Assembly (NCBI GenBank): GCA_949358305.1 | Contig: OX442315.1 | Location: 23,648,427-23,712,426 of the forward strand | Direction: 5' to 3' | DNA from: Strigamia acuminata | Taxonomy: Eukaryota; Arthropoda; Chilopoda; Geophilomorpha; Linotaeniidae | Length of the DNA stretch: 64,000 nt | Part shown: positions 1 through 9,426 of the stretch, piece by piece | Layout of the letters: every line of letters begins with the position of its first letter | Numbering within the stretch: the stretch's first letter is position 1 | Program-made: the position numbers and the translations under genes | Notes under the pieces: model-generated | What the model was told of the DNA's origin: nothing | The model's input: the letters and a program-made list of their open reading frames with translations, nothing else | Database searches by the model: none

Positions 1-295
1 CAACAGTCCGTTGTAGAAATACCAGTTATTTAGTGTAAGCATCTAGAGTGAGTAGAAGACTCACAGACACACTGCCCGCCTCTTCATGCCAACATTCCGT
101 TGTAGAAATCGTAAGTTTACTTGCATTTAAGTGTAGATTCTAGAGTGGGGTACAACCCACAGACACACTCCCCCCGCTTCATGCCAACATCCCGTTGTAG
201 AATGTAGAATCTAGAGTGGAGTAAAATTCACAGACGCATTGGTAATGTAGTATCTAGAGTGGGGTATTTATTATTTCACAGACGCATTATCAGGA
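1..295 (+). repeat. Diverged tandem repeats with hairpins inside the LTR
   Basis: Copies start near 1, 90 and 185, with a partial fourth near 248. Each of the first three begins CAACA(g/t/c)(t/c)CCGTTGTAGAA. All four carry TCTAGAGTG, then a short inverted repeat, then CACAGAC(a/g)CA. The arms differ between copies but still pair: GTGAGT/ACTCAC, GTGGG/CCCAC, GTGGA/TTCAC (one G-U pair if RNA). The same block is at 12262-12556. It lies upstream of the TATA-like site, so in U3 and in the 3' end of the transcript. Confidence 0.75.
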
Positions 296-885
296 TAACC
301 GAGCGGAGTAATTTCCCGGTTATTCTCCCGCCAGCCAGAACCGAGCGGAGTAATTTCCCGGTAATGGATAACCTTTCCTACGAGAGACTGCTGATTCAAT
401 TCACTGTTGGACGATGGAACATCTTAATTATTATTTTGATGTTGATTGCACTTGGGGCAAAAAATAGCTCGGCGCTATTTTAATTTATTCTTTATTTTTC
501 CAGTTATTTTATCCCGCTTCGTGAATATAATATCATGTGGAATTCTGTCGAATTTACATGAATATTTATTCAATTTATTTCGTCATGTTTATGACCGCGC
601 TTTGCAATTATTATCCATATAATAATTACAAGTGTGACGACTGCAGAAAAGTCAACCGCACCTCTCGGATATAATTCACCTAAGCCTAACCATTACACAC
701 CTTTCAGAACTAGCCCAGGAACCACAAAAGTCCAGACTAAGATGACATCTTTTACGTCCTAACAATAAGACCGTTACATATTCTTATTTGTTCGACTGAA
801 AACCGCAAGTGATATTATTATAGGGCTTTTGCCGACCGATTGTATAGTTTAACTTGCAGAGTTTCGACCATTTGTCGGTCTAGTA

Positions 886-911
886 TTTATATAAGTTCAA
901 ACCGGAATAAA
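886..911 (+). promoter_or_regulatory. LTR TATA-like box and AATAAA signal
   Basis: TTTATATAAG (886-895) is followed 10 bases later by AATAAA (906-911), close to the LTR end. This would put transcription start and R near LTR base 1440 and leave a short U5. The same pair recurs at 13147-13172. The role is inferred from position and motif only. Confidence 0.5.
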
Positions 912-1017
912 TTGTCATATGATTTGAGAAATCACAAGCCTCCGTATTTTACACTTTCACACAAGTTCTCGCTCTAATTTTCTAGCAATTGTATCTCGCA
1001 AAGTCAATCGTCACACG

Positions 1018-1035
1018 TGGAGGTCCCACCGAGAT
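1018..1035 (+). other. Primer-binding site, tRNA-Gln type
   Basis: TGGAGGTCCCACCGAGAT begins two bases after the LTR ends. Its reverse complement, ATCTCGGTGGGACCTCCA, reads as a tRNA 3' end with U before CCA and fits the T-arm and acceptor end of animal tRNA-Gln as I recall it. tRNA-Gln is therefore the likely minus-strand primer; the identification rests on memory. Confidence 0.8.
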
Positions 1036-1919
1036 AGGTTGCGTTATTAAAGCGAACTCAGTGATCAAAGTGTAAAATTAGAAGATTGAATTTTTAATTA
1101 TTTTATGAAGATATTATAATTAGAAAATTTTCGATTTTTTCCCCTAAAATAACTTTGCATCAATCATTCGTTTTCAAAGAAATTCTCATTATCTTTCGTA
1201 AATGTCTGAATTCGAATTTTTGAAATATTACAAAAATAAAAAAAACCCAATAATTTGAAAATTCTGAATTTTTCACGGAAAATCTAATTTTAATTTTAAT
1301 TAAAGATTTTCAAGAATATTGCGATTATATTTCGGAAACCTCGTAGTCATGAAATATGATAAAAAATTGATTAACAATTTTATTGGCTAAAAAATACAAG
1401 AATTAATAACATATTCTATTTTATTGTTCGGTTAAAACTCAAATATTTCTGTTCTATTGTTCTGTTCAATGTTAAGGATTTATTTTAAATCCCTAAACAT
1501 GTTCAGGAATGTGTCCAGAACAACCAATCACGAAGCAGTTCTGAGTGGTTCACCCAGATTAAGGATTACCAAGAATTCTGGATTAAAATCGTCAGAAATT
1601 CTTCAATCCCACCAATCACAGCAAGCTGTTGAACAAAGGAAATTTTCCGGAAGCTAGTTTGACGACAGATACTTTAGCCACACTTGCCTTTCGACAGCGT
1701 GACCATCCAGTTGTGCCTTGTGACCAGTGCCAGTTTGGACCATTCTTGACCGAACGACAGGACAGTTTACCGAAGCCACTTCTGTTATAGCAGCTAAGGT
1801 TGTATTTTTCCAATTTATTTTCAATTTTTAGTTTAAAAGTTAAGGCGTATTTCATTTCGACGCTAGTTTCAGTTTAAAGTTTAAATTTTATTTAGCGTAT
1901 TACTTCTTTCTCGAGTATT
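1036..1919 (+). other. Retrotransposon untranslated leader
   Basis: Nearly 900 AT-rich bases between primer site and gag with no convincing coding frame. A leader of this length could hold the packaging signal and a splice donor for a subgenomic mRNA, but I could not single out either. Confidence 0.6.
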
Positions 1920-4016
1920 ATGGCCCGTAGACCAGTAAGAGTACGTGGAGCACGTGGAGTACGTGGTGGAAGACGTTGTGGTATGCGTGAACCACGCCGG
2001 GAAACAGTAGAATCCGATTCGGAAGGACAGGGGGATGGAAATATTCCTAGAAATAATTCCAATTCCAATAGTTCTCGAACGGAACCACTACCCGCCCCAA
2101 ATGAATTAGAGGTTTATTGTCGCCATTACCAGTTGGAAGTGACGCAATTCTCAACTCTATATGAGGCCCAACAATACACGGCAAATAATCGACACGAAAG
2201 AGTTCGTGCTATTACACCCGATGTAATTGTAACCAACGAACAAACCGTTTCGATAGATATGAATGGTGTTCGTTCTCCGGCAACGTACCGCTACCAGCAG
2301 CTACCTGGATGGCGTATGTCTTCTGCCCAGGATGAAGGGGGACAGCAAAATTCTTTACAACTTTCTGGTCCCCCTCAACTCTCACTTCCAGATAATTCGT
2401 GGCAAACCGCTGACCCGGAAAGAGGGGGAAATTTTGGTCAAAGAAATTTTTCTACTCGAACCACGAGGAACATACCCAGTGCAACGGTTGTAAATGACAA
2501 TTTACCCGTTCACACTGGATCTGGAAATGAACCCTTTAGAATTCCAGCTGCGTCACAACCTCTCCCACACCGAGAAAATGGCGCAAACGAACCTAATCAA
2601 CCACGAAATGGATTCGAAAATACCCAGAATTGTCAATCTCGATCCAATGGGGACTATCGAAATTATCGAAATCAGTCTCAAAACCGAAGAGAACGTGCCC
2701 CGCCGAGAAATCAACGATTTCCCGGAGCACCCGGCGATCCACGAGATTCAGATCCAGATTCTAGTGGTGATGATTCTCAAACTGGTGGAGGGGGAAATTA
2801 TAATAATAATTTCCGCCGAAGACGAGACAATTCTCGTTCTCCCCCACCAAATAGACAACCGAATTTCAACAGGCCAAATTTGTCGTCTAGAGATCGGCGA
2901 GATCGCTCCACAAATTCGAACTCAACAGCTGACTTGTCTAATAATGATTTACGACAAATAGTTCAAGGTTTATCTGCTCAAAACCGTGGTTCTAACTCGA
3001 ACCAGAATTTCGGAAAAGGGATAGAGATCCCTATTTTCGATGGGAAACAATCCGAAGTTACACGTTTTTTAGATATTGTAAAAGCTGTAGCTTCAGGGAG
3101 AGGTATTTCTTTAGACGAAATGGTACACCAAGCTGTACCAGGTCGCCTCTTAGGACATGCACAACGATGGTTTCATCAACAACGTCATACATTTATTAAT
3201 TGGCGAGTGTTTGAAACACAATTTCTTGAACGTTTCGATTTAGTACCCCTTACTAGATCTAGACGTTTAACCAATGTAAAACAAAGAGCCGACGAGTCGC
3301 TGTATTGTTTCCTTCTGCGATTCACCCAAGAACAAGGAGAAATACCACAAGGAGACAGGGCAGGACTTGAGAGTCTTTTCAATAATCTGACACAAGAAAG
3401 TTTCTCATTATTAATGGCACAAGGATTGTACGGCCATTATACAGTCGACGATATTTTGCAATATGTCGGCTTGAACCGCTGTATGTTCGAAAACTCAGTA
3501 CAACTAGCAGCCAATTTAGAATGTGACAATTCTGAGAAAGGCGCTACTCCCAAAGTTAATGAGAAATCGAAAGTATTCCCTTCCAAAACTTCACTTCGTG
3601 CAGTCCGAAATGAATATGAGGAAGAGGAAGAAAACGACTCAGAAACAAATGATTCGACAACTAACGAAGAAATGGTTGATCGATTGTTTGCGGCCCAATA
3701 CGAGAAAACCACCGGAAAATGTTTCCATTGCCACGAGGTTGGTCATTTTAAACGAGAATGTCCAGCCTGGCTAAAGAAACAAGGGGGAAATTCAGATTCG
3801 AATAAAAGATTTAATCAATCTGCTCCAAATTCCGATTTTTCAAAAAGGCCTAAACAGAATTGGGTAACGACGGAAGTTTTGGACTCCAAACTTAACGAAG
3901 CGTTGGATTCGAAACTCACAGTGTTCCAAAAGAACATGGCTGATCTTATAAATAGACATTTAACTTCAGCTGTTGATTCTGTGGTCCCCGACATTAAGTC
4001 CGAGACAAAAAACTAG
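1920..4016 (+). CDS. gag: Gag structural polyprotein
   Basis: 698 residues from ATG 1920. Gag packages element RNA into virus-like particles in the cytoplasm. The N-terminus is Arg/Gly-rich; residues about 50-360 are hydrophilic and rich in Asn, Arg, Ser and Gln. From about residue 367 a capsid-like helical region begins (GIEIPIFDG, then a QRWFHQQ segment) and runs to about 540. A single CCHC zinc knuckle has C601, C604, H609 and C614, the nucleocapsid RNA-binding motif. The tail (about 650-698) is helical and may form a coiled coil. The last sense codons AAA-AAC and stop TAG lie inside the frameshift signal that leads into pol. No internal stop or frameshift is seen. The family assignment is firm; subdomain limits are approximate. 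Confidence 0.95.
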   Translation: MARRPVRVRGARGVRGGRRCGMREPRRETVESDSEGQGDGNIPRNNSNSNSSRTEPLPAPNELEVYCRHYQLEVTQFSTLYEAQQYTANNRHERVRAITPDVIVTNEQTVSIDMNGVRSPATYRYQQLPGWRMSSAQDEGGQQNSLQLSGPPQLSLPDNSWQTADPERGGNFGQRNFSTRTTRNIPSATVVNDNLPVHTGSGNEPFRIPAASQPLPHRENGANEPNQPRNGFENTQNCQSRSNGDYRNYRNQSQNRRERAPPRNQRFPGAPGDPRDSDPDSSGDDSQTGGGGNYNNNFRRRRDNSRSPPPNRQPNFNRPNLSSRDRRDRSTNSNSTADLSNNDLRQIVQGLSAQNRGSNSNQNFGKGIEIPIFDGKQSEVTRFLDIVKAVASGRGISLDEMVHQAVPGRLLGHAQRWFHQQRHTFINWRVFETQFLERFDLVPLTRSRRLTNVKQRADESLYCFLLRFTQEQGEIPQGDRAGLESLFNNLTQESFSLLMAQGLYGHYTVDDILQYVGLNRCMFENSVQLAANLECDNSEKGATPKVNEKSKVFPSKTSLRAVRNEYEEEEENDSETNDSTTNEEMVDRLFAAQYEKTTGKCFHCHEVGHFKRECPAWLKKQGGNSDSNKRFNQSAPNSDFSKRPKQNWVTTEVLDSKLNEALDSKLTVFQKNMADLINRHLTSAVDSVVPDIKSETKN

Positions 4017-7000
4017 TTCAGGGGGTTGAACCAATTTCCCAACCCCCGTCTAATGAACCACTTCCTTTTTCGGAATTATCGGATAATTTATTTTTTCGTA
4101 AACCTAAACATTTGACAGTTCCATACCTTGATGAAACTGTAAATAAACCACCTTCACTAGTAATATCTTATGAGGCTGTACCTGTCTGTCGGCGAACCAG
4201 TAGTTCTACTGGTGGTGTCGAAGAGAATTTACAAGCAATGACCGACCAGTTAGAAAATTTAAGTATTTTCAACGGTAAATGGAATGCACCAAAGAAACCT
4301 CTTAAACCCAAAGTATTCAAACTAAGAAAACTTCTTAAAATTGAAAAATGGAATGGCAAAGAAAGAGTAGAACTTCTTGGAAAATTGTGTAGTAGCAAAC
4401 TTATGAATGGTCGTAAAGACGATCCGCGTATGAACGTTCAAATTGGAGGTTTGAACTACAACGCATTAGTAGATTCCGGCGCTACACAGTGCTTTATTGG
4501 AATTCAACTCCTTTCAAACACAGAGATCCCCGTAGAATTCATTCAAGAATGTCCACGTGGAATGAGAGTTTGTGCTGTGGGCATAGATCATCGCCCACTC
4601 GGCCAAATTACACTTTGTGTAAAATGGGCAAAGAAGAAAGTTACGCCCATTAATTTCATCATTTTACAGAAAAATGTATGTGGATTAATTTTAGGACATA
4701 ACTTCATGCGTAGGACAGGAGTTAACCTGAATCCGAAACGAGCGGTGTTCACCTGTGATGACATGCCAGGATGGACAGCACCGTACGAAACCACTGAACT
4801 TAATTGTTGCTTAGCAAATATTAAAACTCTTAATTTGCAAGGAGAAGAAGTACCCACCTCACCTGACTGGGCTGAGAAACTTGTTGAAGGATGCGACAGT
4901 TCAATTGAAGAAAAACAATTACTCGTAAACGTTCTTTTAGACTTAAAAAACGTATTCCGAGACCAACTGGGCTGTACGAAGGTTGCCAAGCATAGTATTA
5001 AGTTTAAACCTGGTGCTACTTGGAAACACCAGCCTTACAGGATGTATAATCCGGCTAAGAAAGCCATAATGACTGAATTGGTCGAGGAATTGGAGGCCGA
5101 TGGTTTAATCGAGCCTGCAACCGGTCCGTACATAAGTCACCCCGTTATAGTGGCTAAACCCGGCGGAAAATACCGCTTGTGTATAGATTACCGTTGGTTG
5201 AATGCAATCACGGAAGTTGACGCAATTCAGATGCCTAGTATTGATCTTTTGATTCATCATACTAATCAGGCAAAATACTTTACATCCATTGATCTAACTA
5301 AAGGTTACCATCAAATGGAAATGGAAGAGGAAGATAAGAGTAAAACTGCTTTCTACACCCCAAAAGGCAAATTTCAATTCAAAAGGTTGCCATTTGGTCT
5401 TTGTAATGCACCAAGCTCTTTTCAACACCTCATGACTAAAGTATTAGGCGACTCTTTATACAAACATGCCCTTGTCTATTTAGATGATATAATCATTTTT
5501 TCAGACACATGGGAAAATCATTTATTACATATTAGAGACGTACTTAAGAAGTTAGACGCCGCGAATCTAACTATCAATAAGGACAAATCGAAATTTGGTC
5601 GAACATCATTACGATTTTTAGGCCATCTGATTTCTGAGGGATCCCTTCTTCCAGACCCCGACAAAGTCTCGGCTGTAAGAAATTTCCCCAAACCAACTTG
5701 TTCAAAAGACATTCAACGATTTATAGGACTTGCAAATTTTTTCCGAAAATTCATTCCTAATATTGCGAATATTGCCCGTCCATTGACAAGTATTATGCAT
5801 GACCAAGCCACCTTTGTATGGGATTGTCCACAAATAACTGCGTTTGAAACTATCAAAGATATTTTGTGCGACAAAGATCAAGCTCTCCTCCACATGCCAG
5901 ATATGAATAAGCCTTTTGTCATTTTGACAGATGCTTCTCACTCAGGCTTAGGTGCAGTACTCTGCCAGGATGTAGAATTATTCTGTGAAAAGAAACAGAA
6001 ATCAATAATGGTCCCGAAGGCAGTCGCGTACGCCAGCCGAGTACTACACGGGGCCGAAGTGCGATATTCCACACCAGAGTTAGAATGCTTAGCCGTTGTG
6101 TGGGCAATTGAACGGTTTCGACCGTATATTGAGTATACAACTTTCACTTTAGAGTCCGATGCTCAGGCCCTTAGCTGGTTAATGAGTACGCCGGAACCAT
6201 CGGGAAGATTTGGACGTTGGGCCGTCAAGATCCAGTGTGGCGCGTTTAAAATTAACTTTAGACGCGGCGCAATGAACCAGGTGGCCGACGCCCTATCACG
6301 CGCCCCATTATCAGCATTGGACACCCCTGACTACGACTATATCGAGCCGGAAGAAATTACCCATTTCTATCCGACTTGGAATGGAAATAGATGCGCTTCC
6401 CTGCAAGTGACCACGGTTGAACACAAACATTTTTTAACAAATGTTGAAATCAACCAGAAAGTTTTCTCAGAATCATTACAATCTGTCAGATTTCATAATT
6501 CTGAGGAAAAGGGGGAGGATAAAGAGTGTACAAGAGAAAACTGTGAACATAAAAATATTCACAAGTGCCAACACGAGAGTATTCACACTGCGCTAACAGA
6601 TATCCTAAAAGTAGTTCCGCCGACGCGAGACGAAATTATCGAAGCGCAGCTTAAAGATCCAACATGTAGTAAAATCCTTGTTTACCTAAAAGGAGACGAA
6701 AAATTAAAAAATCGTGTCACGGATAAACATTGGTTAAACGCGATTCGTGGCTACACTCTCGACGAACCGGAAGAAAATAAAGGTGTTATGCTAATTTATT
6801 TTGCCCCGACCGATGAAGAAGAGTTAAACGACTCCGGCAACGGGTTTAAGGCGGTAATTCCACGCTCTCTTGTGAGACGTGCATTATTCGCATGTCATGG
6901 TCATCCTCTCACAGGACACGCTGGCATAAGCAAGACTCTAGATAGAGTCAAACAAATGTATTTTTGGCCTAAAATGAGTAAAGACACTCGAAACTATGTC

Positions 7001-8284
7001 CGCAGTTGCACTCATTGCCAACAATACAAACCTAGTCAGCACCAGAAGCATCGTGCAAACTACACACCCCACAACATGACCAATCCGTGGGAAACAGTGA
7101 GTATTGATCTGATGGGACCAAAACCAGCCGGTCGTTCTCAATTAAAATGGATTTTAGTAATCATTGATAATTGTACGAAGTGGATTGAGGTTTTTCCCTT
7201 GGCGACAGCATCAAGTGAATGCGTCGTTAATAAAATGAGCGAAGTTTTCCACCGGTGGGGATATCCAAAAAAGATAATCTCCGACAATGGCAAACAATTC
7301 GTCTCAACTATTTTCAATGAATTCTGCCGAAGAAATTACATCGATATAGCCCATATCAGTCCTTACCACGCTGCTGCAAACATTACAGAGCGTGCCAACA
7401 GAACTTTGAAAATGATGTTAGCTTTATACTCAGATATTCACTCACACTGGCCAAAGTTTTTAAACTCTTTTGCTTTTGCGATGCGAACAGCCAAAAGCGA
7501 AGCAACGAATTATTCACCGATGATTTTAAACACGGGAAGAAGTGTTCCTTTGCCATTTGATCCGCGTATTACTAAACACGCCATCAAATTTGACAAAGAA
7601 AATCCCGAAGCCTACGTATATAGTATTTTAGATGTAATTAGACGTGCACACAGCGAGATGCATCGAAAAATTCAGTCGAATTATGAGAAGCACGATCGGT
7701 TACACAAAGACAAATATTATATTTGCCAATTTGCTAAAGGAGATCTCGTGTGGAAAGCCACACATATTTTATCAAATAAAGATAAAGGGATTTCAGCAGG
7801 GTTCGCTGAGAAACGCGATGGACCTTGGGAAATTACGAGAGTTCTAGGCGGAGGTTCCTACGAGTTACGGAAGCTTTCCGATAACACGAAGGCCCAAGCA
7901 ATCAACATTCAGGATTTAATGCCTTATATCCCAAGTTACCCGATTGAGGAATGGACATTAGATCAGAAAGTTGGTACTAACGAATCACATCCGACTCCAG
8001 ATTGGATGGCAAGCCAAGTTATTAATTCTACGGAATTGATAAATGAACCTGTATCCATGGAAACCGAAGTGTTAGACGAATCCGAAGATTTAGATGAGGA
8101 AAAAGAGGAAAAAACTCCTCCAATCCCTTCTAAAGATGGCGAGAATCCTCAAACGTCAACTAAAAAGAGGAAAAGATTTCCATCTCCCGTTCGACAGTCT
8201 AAGCGTAAACCCAAGCCGAACCCGAAATACGTGAGTGATTTTGTACAATTAATAAATTGCTTAAAACATGTCAAATTGGGTTGA
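3998..8284 (+). CDS. pol: Pol polyprotein: protease, RT, RNase H, integrase
   Basis: The frame is open from 3998 to stop 8282-8284 (1,428 codons) with no convincing ATG near its start, so expression as a Gag-Pol frameshift product is expected. Numbered from 3998: aspartic protease DSGA at D159; reverse transcriptase with D432 and YLDD at 494-497 (nt 5477-5488); RNase H with D645, E of PELECLA about 694 and D721; integrase zinc finger H967, H974, C1004, C1007; integrase catalytic D1037, D1096 and E1131, with 34 residues between the last two. A GPW motif follows in the integrase C-terminal module. The tail is first acidic, then Lys/Arg-rich, a possible nuclear localisation region. Every catalytic residue I looked for is present. 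Confidence 0.96.
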   Translation, partial: VRDKKLVQGVEPISQPPSNEPLPFSELSDNLFFRKPKHLTVPYLDETVNKPPSLVISYEAVPVCRRTSSSTGGVEENLQAMTDQLENLSIFNGKWNAPKKPLKPKVFKLRKLLKIEKWNGKERVELLGKLCSSKLMNGRKDDPRMNVQIGGLNYNALVDSGATQCFIGIQLLSNTEIPVEFIQECPRGMRVCAVGIDHRPLGQITLCVKWAKKKVTPINFIILQKNVCGLILGHNFMRRTGVNLNPKRAVFTCDDMPGWTAPYETTELNCCLANIKTLNLQGEEVPTSPDWAEKLVEGCDSSIEEKQLLVNVLLDLKNVFRDQLGCTKVAKHSIKFKPGATWKHQPYRMYNPAKKAIMTELVEELEADGLIEPATGPYISHPVIVAKPGGKYRLCIDYRWLNAITEVDAIQMPSIDLLIHHTNQAKYFTSIDLTKGYHQMEMEEEDKSKTAFYTPKGKFQFKRLPFGLCNAPSSFQHLMTKVLGDSLYKHALVYLDDIIIFSDTWENHLLHIRDVLKKLDAANLTINKDKSKFGRTSLRFLGHLISEGSLLPDPDKVSAVRNFPKPTCSKDIQRFIGLANFFRKFIPNIANIARPLTSIMHDQATFVWDCPQITAFETIKDILCDKDQALLHMPDMNKPFVILTDASHSGLGAVLCQDVELFCEKKQKSIMVPKAVAYASRVLHGAEVRYSTPELECLAVVWAIERFRPYIEYTTFTLESDAQALSWLMSTPEPSGRFGRWAVKIQCGAFKINFRRGAMNQVADALSRAPLSALDTPDYDYIEPEEITHFYPTWNGNRCASLQVTTVEHKHFLTNVEINQKVFSESLQSVRFHNSEEKGEDKECTRENCEHKNIHKCQHESIHTALTDILKVVPPTRDEIIEAQLKDPTCSKILVYLKGDEKLKNRVTDKHWLNAIRGYTLDEPEENKGVMLIYFAPTDEEELNDSGNGFKAVIPRSLVRRALFACHGHPLTGHAGISKTLDRVKQMYFWPKMSKDTRNYVRSCTHCQQYKPSQHQKHRANYTPHNMTNPWETVSIDLMGPKPAGRSQLKWILVIIDNCTKWIEVFPLATASSECVVNKMSEVFHRWGYPKKIISDNGKQFVSTIFNEFCRRNYIDIAHISPYHAAANITERANRTLKMMLALYSDIHSHWPKFLNSFAFAMRTAKSEATNYSPMILNTGRSVPLPFDPRITKHAIKFDKENPEAYVYSILDVIRRAHSEMHRKIQSNYEKHDRLHKDKYYICQFAKGDLVWKATHILSNKDKGISAGFAEKRDGPWEITRVLGGGSYELRKLSDNTKAQAINIQDLMPYIPSYPIEEWTLDQKVGTNESHPTPDWMASQVINSTELINEPVSMETEVLDESEDLDEEKEEKTPPIPSKDGENPQTSTKKRKRFPSPVRQSKRKPKPNPKYVSDFVQLINCLKHVKLG
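4007..4047 (+). promoter_or_regulatory. -1 programmed ribosomal frameshift signal (gag-pol)
   Basis: The gag reading phase is ACA-AAA-AAC-TAG, so 4007-4013 is a canonical A AAA AAC slippery heptamer next to the gag stop. A 7-base spacer (4014-4020) leads to a perfect 8-bp stem, GGGGGTTG (4021-4028) with CAACCCCC (4040-4047), with an 11-base loop. A -1 slip enters the pol frame, which is open from 3998. A loop TTCC might pair with GGAA near 4072 as a pseudoknot; that part is weak. Confidence 0.88.
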
Positions 8285-9426
8285 AACATGATAAACCAGA
8301 AGAATAAATTTAATAAAAAAACTTTATTTATTTATTTCTTATATATTCAGAAAGATTATTAAGTTTTACTAAATTAAAAACATTTTTTGCGAATGTGGAT
8401 AAAAATTAACAATTGTTTGAGTTATTTCTACACGATCTGATTGTATTTAAATTAGTTTACGTGTAAACATTAACTTAAATCTGTGTCCCCCTTTGGAGTT
8501 AGTAGAAACTTCGAGATGAGTAATTAAGAGCCAATCAGATTACCCCTCGAAACTTCCCTAACCCCCCCGTTGGAGAGTATTTTCTCACTTATCCGCTAAG
8601 TTCAATGTTAACCGAGAGTGATACACTTGGAATATTTTTTGCGCTTTTGACCTCAAAATTCAACTTTCGGTGAGTTACAAAATGCAATACACATTATGCC
8701 TGGTAGATATTGATTCAAATTATTCAATATCATCAGTTCCCACGAGTGACCCGCTATCGAGAAGCACCGACTCGGATTTTTCAACTCGCTCCGAAGTCAG
8801 TGTCTCACCAAAATCACCACGGAACGTTCCTTGCTTTCCAGCATAATTAACAGTAAACATTTTGTATAAATTATGTTCATGTTAAGACCTAGTGAAGGAT
8901 TATCCCACGCATATCTTTAGATATTTAGGAGTCAACCTTCGCTACAAACCAACTTCGACCTCACGAAGGAAGGATTTCAACTATCAAATCGAGATTCTTT
9001 CAGTCAGTAAGTTATACTATGATTTATTAAAATCAAAGATTGTCTGATAGAGTCTAATTAAGATAAATTCAGTTATTTCTCGAAAATTATGAATTTACAC
9101 GTGCTATAATCGACACGTGGTACCTTCAAATTTCACCGCCAGATGGCGAGTTATTTGTCTGGATGATTATTTATTTCCCGAATTGCGGAGAACGAGGAAT
9201 TCACGTTTATTTTATAAAAATAACCGTGACTGAATTAATTTCTGTTGATGAAATTCTTTTGTTGAACGAAATTATTTCAGCAATTAAAATTCCGCTTTAT
9301 CATATCAATTTTCAGTTGACGAATTGGTTCTAAGTTTAATATTCGATAGGATATTTAGTTTAGAACCATTCTTCTGGAAAATTTAGTGAATATTAAATTT
9401 TTTTAAATTTTAATATAACAGATATC
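8285..9426 (+). other. Non-coding interval between pol and ORF3
   Basis: AT-rich with no long frame. An A-rich AATAAA stretch follows pol near 8304. A C-run lies near 8563-8568. At the right end a T-rich tract leads to AACAG at 9417-9421, a plausible splice acceptor six bases before the ORF3 start codon (9427). Confidence 0.6.
9417..9421 (+). promoter_or_regulatory. Possible splice acceptor before ORF3
   Basis: A T-rich run (about 9396-9412) ends in AACAG and is followed by ATATC and the ORF3 ATG. Third ORFs of Gypsy-group elements are often made from a spliced mRNA. The acceptor is motif-based and no donor was identified. Confidence 0.35.

Larger units (their letters stand above)
1..1015 (+). 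repeat. 5' LTR, 3' part (LTR bases 523-1537)
   Basis: Matches 12262-13276 at a constant offset of 12,261 with no difference seen by eye. It ends TCACA, the inverse of the TGTGA that begins the complete 3' LTR. It includes a block of diverged tandem repeats (1-295), two copies of an ACCGAGCGGAGTAATTTCCC motif (about 298-365), a TATA-like stretch near 886-895 and an AATAAA at 906-911. A 74-codon open frame at 259-483 recurs at 12520-12744 simply because the LTR is duplicated; I do not call it a gene. Confidence 0.95.

Noticed and set aside
259-483. 74-codon frame in the LTR, repeated at 12520-12744
   Set aside because: Present twice only because the LTR is duplicated; no domain, and it lies over repeat sequence.
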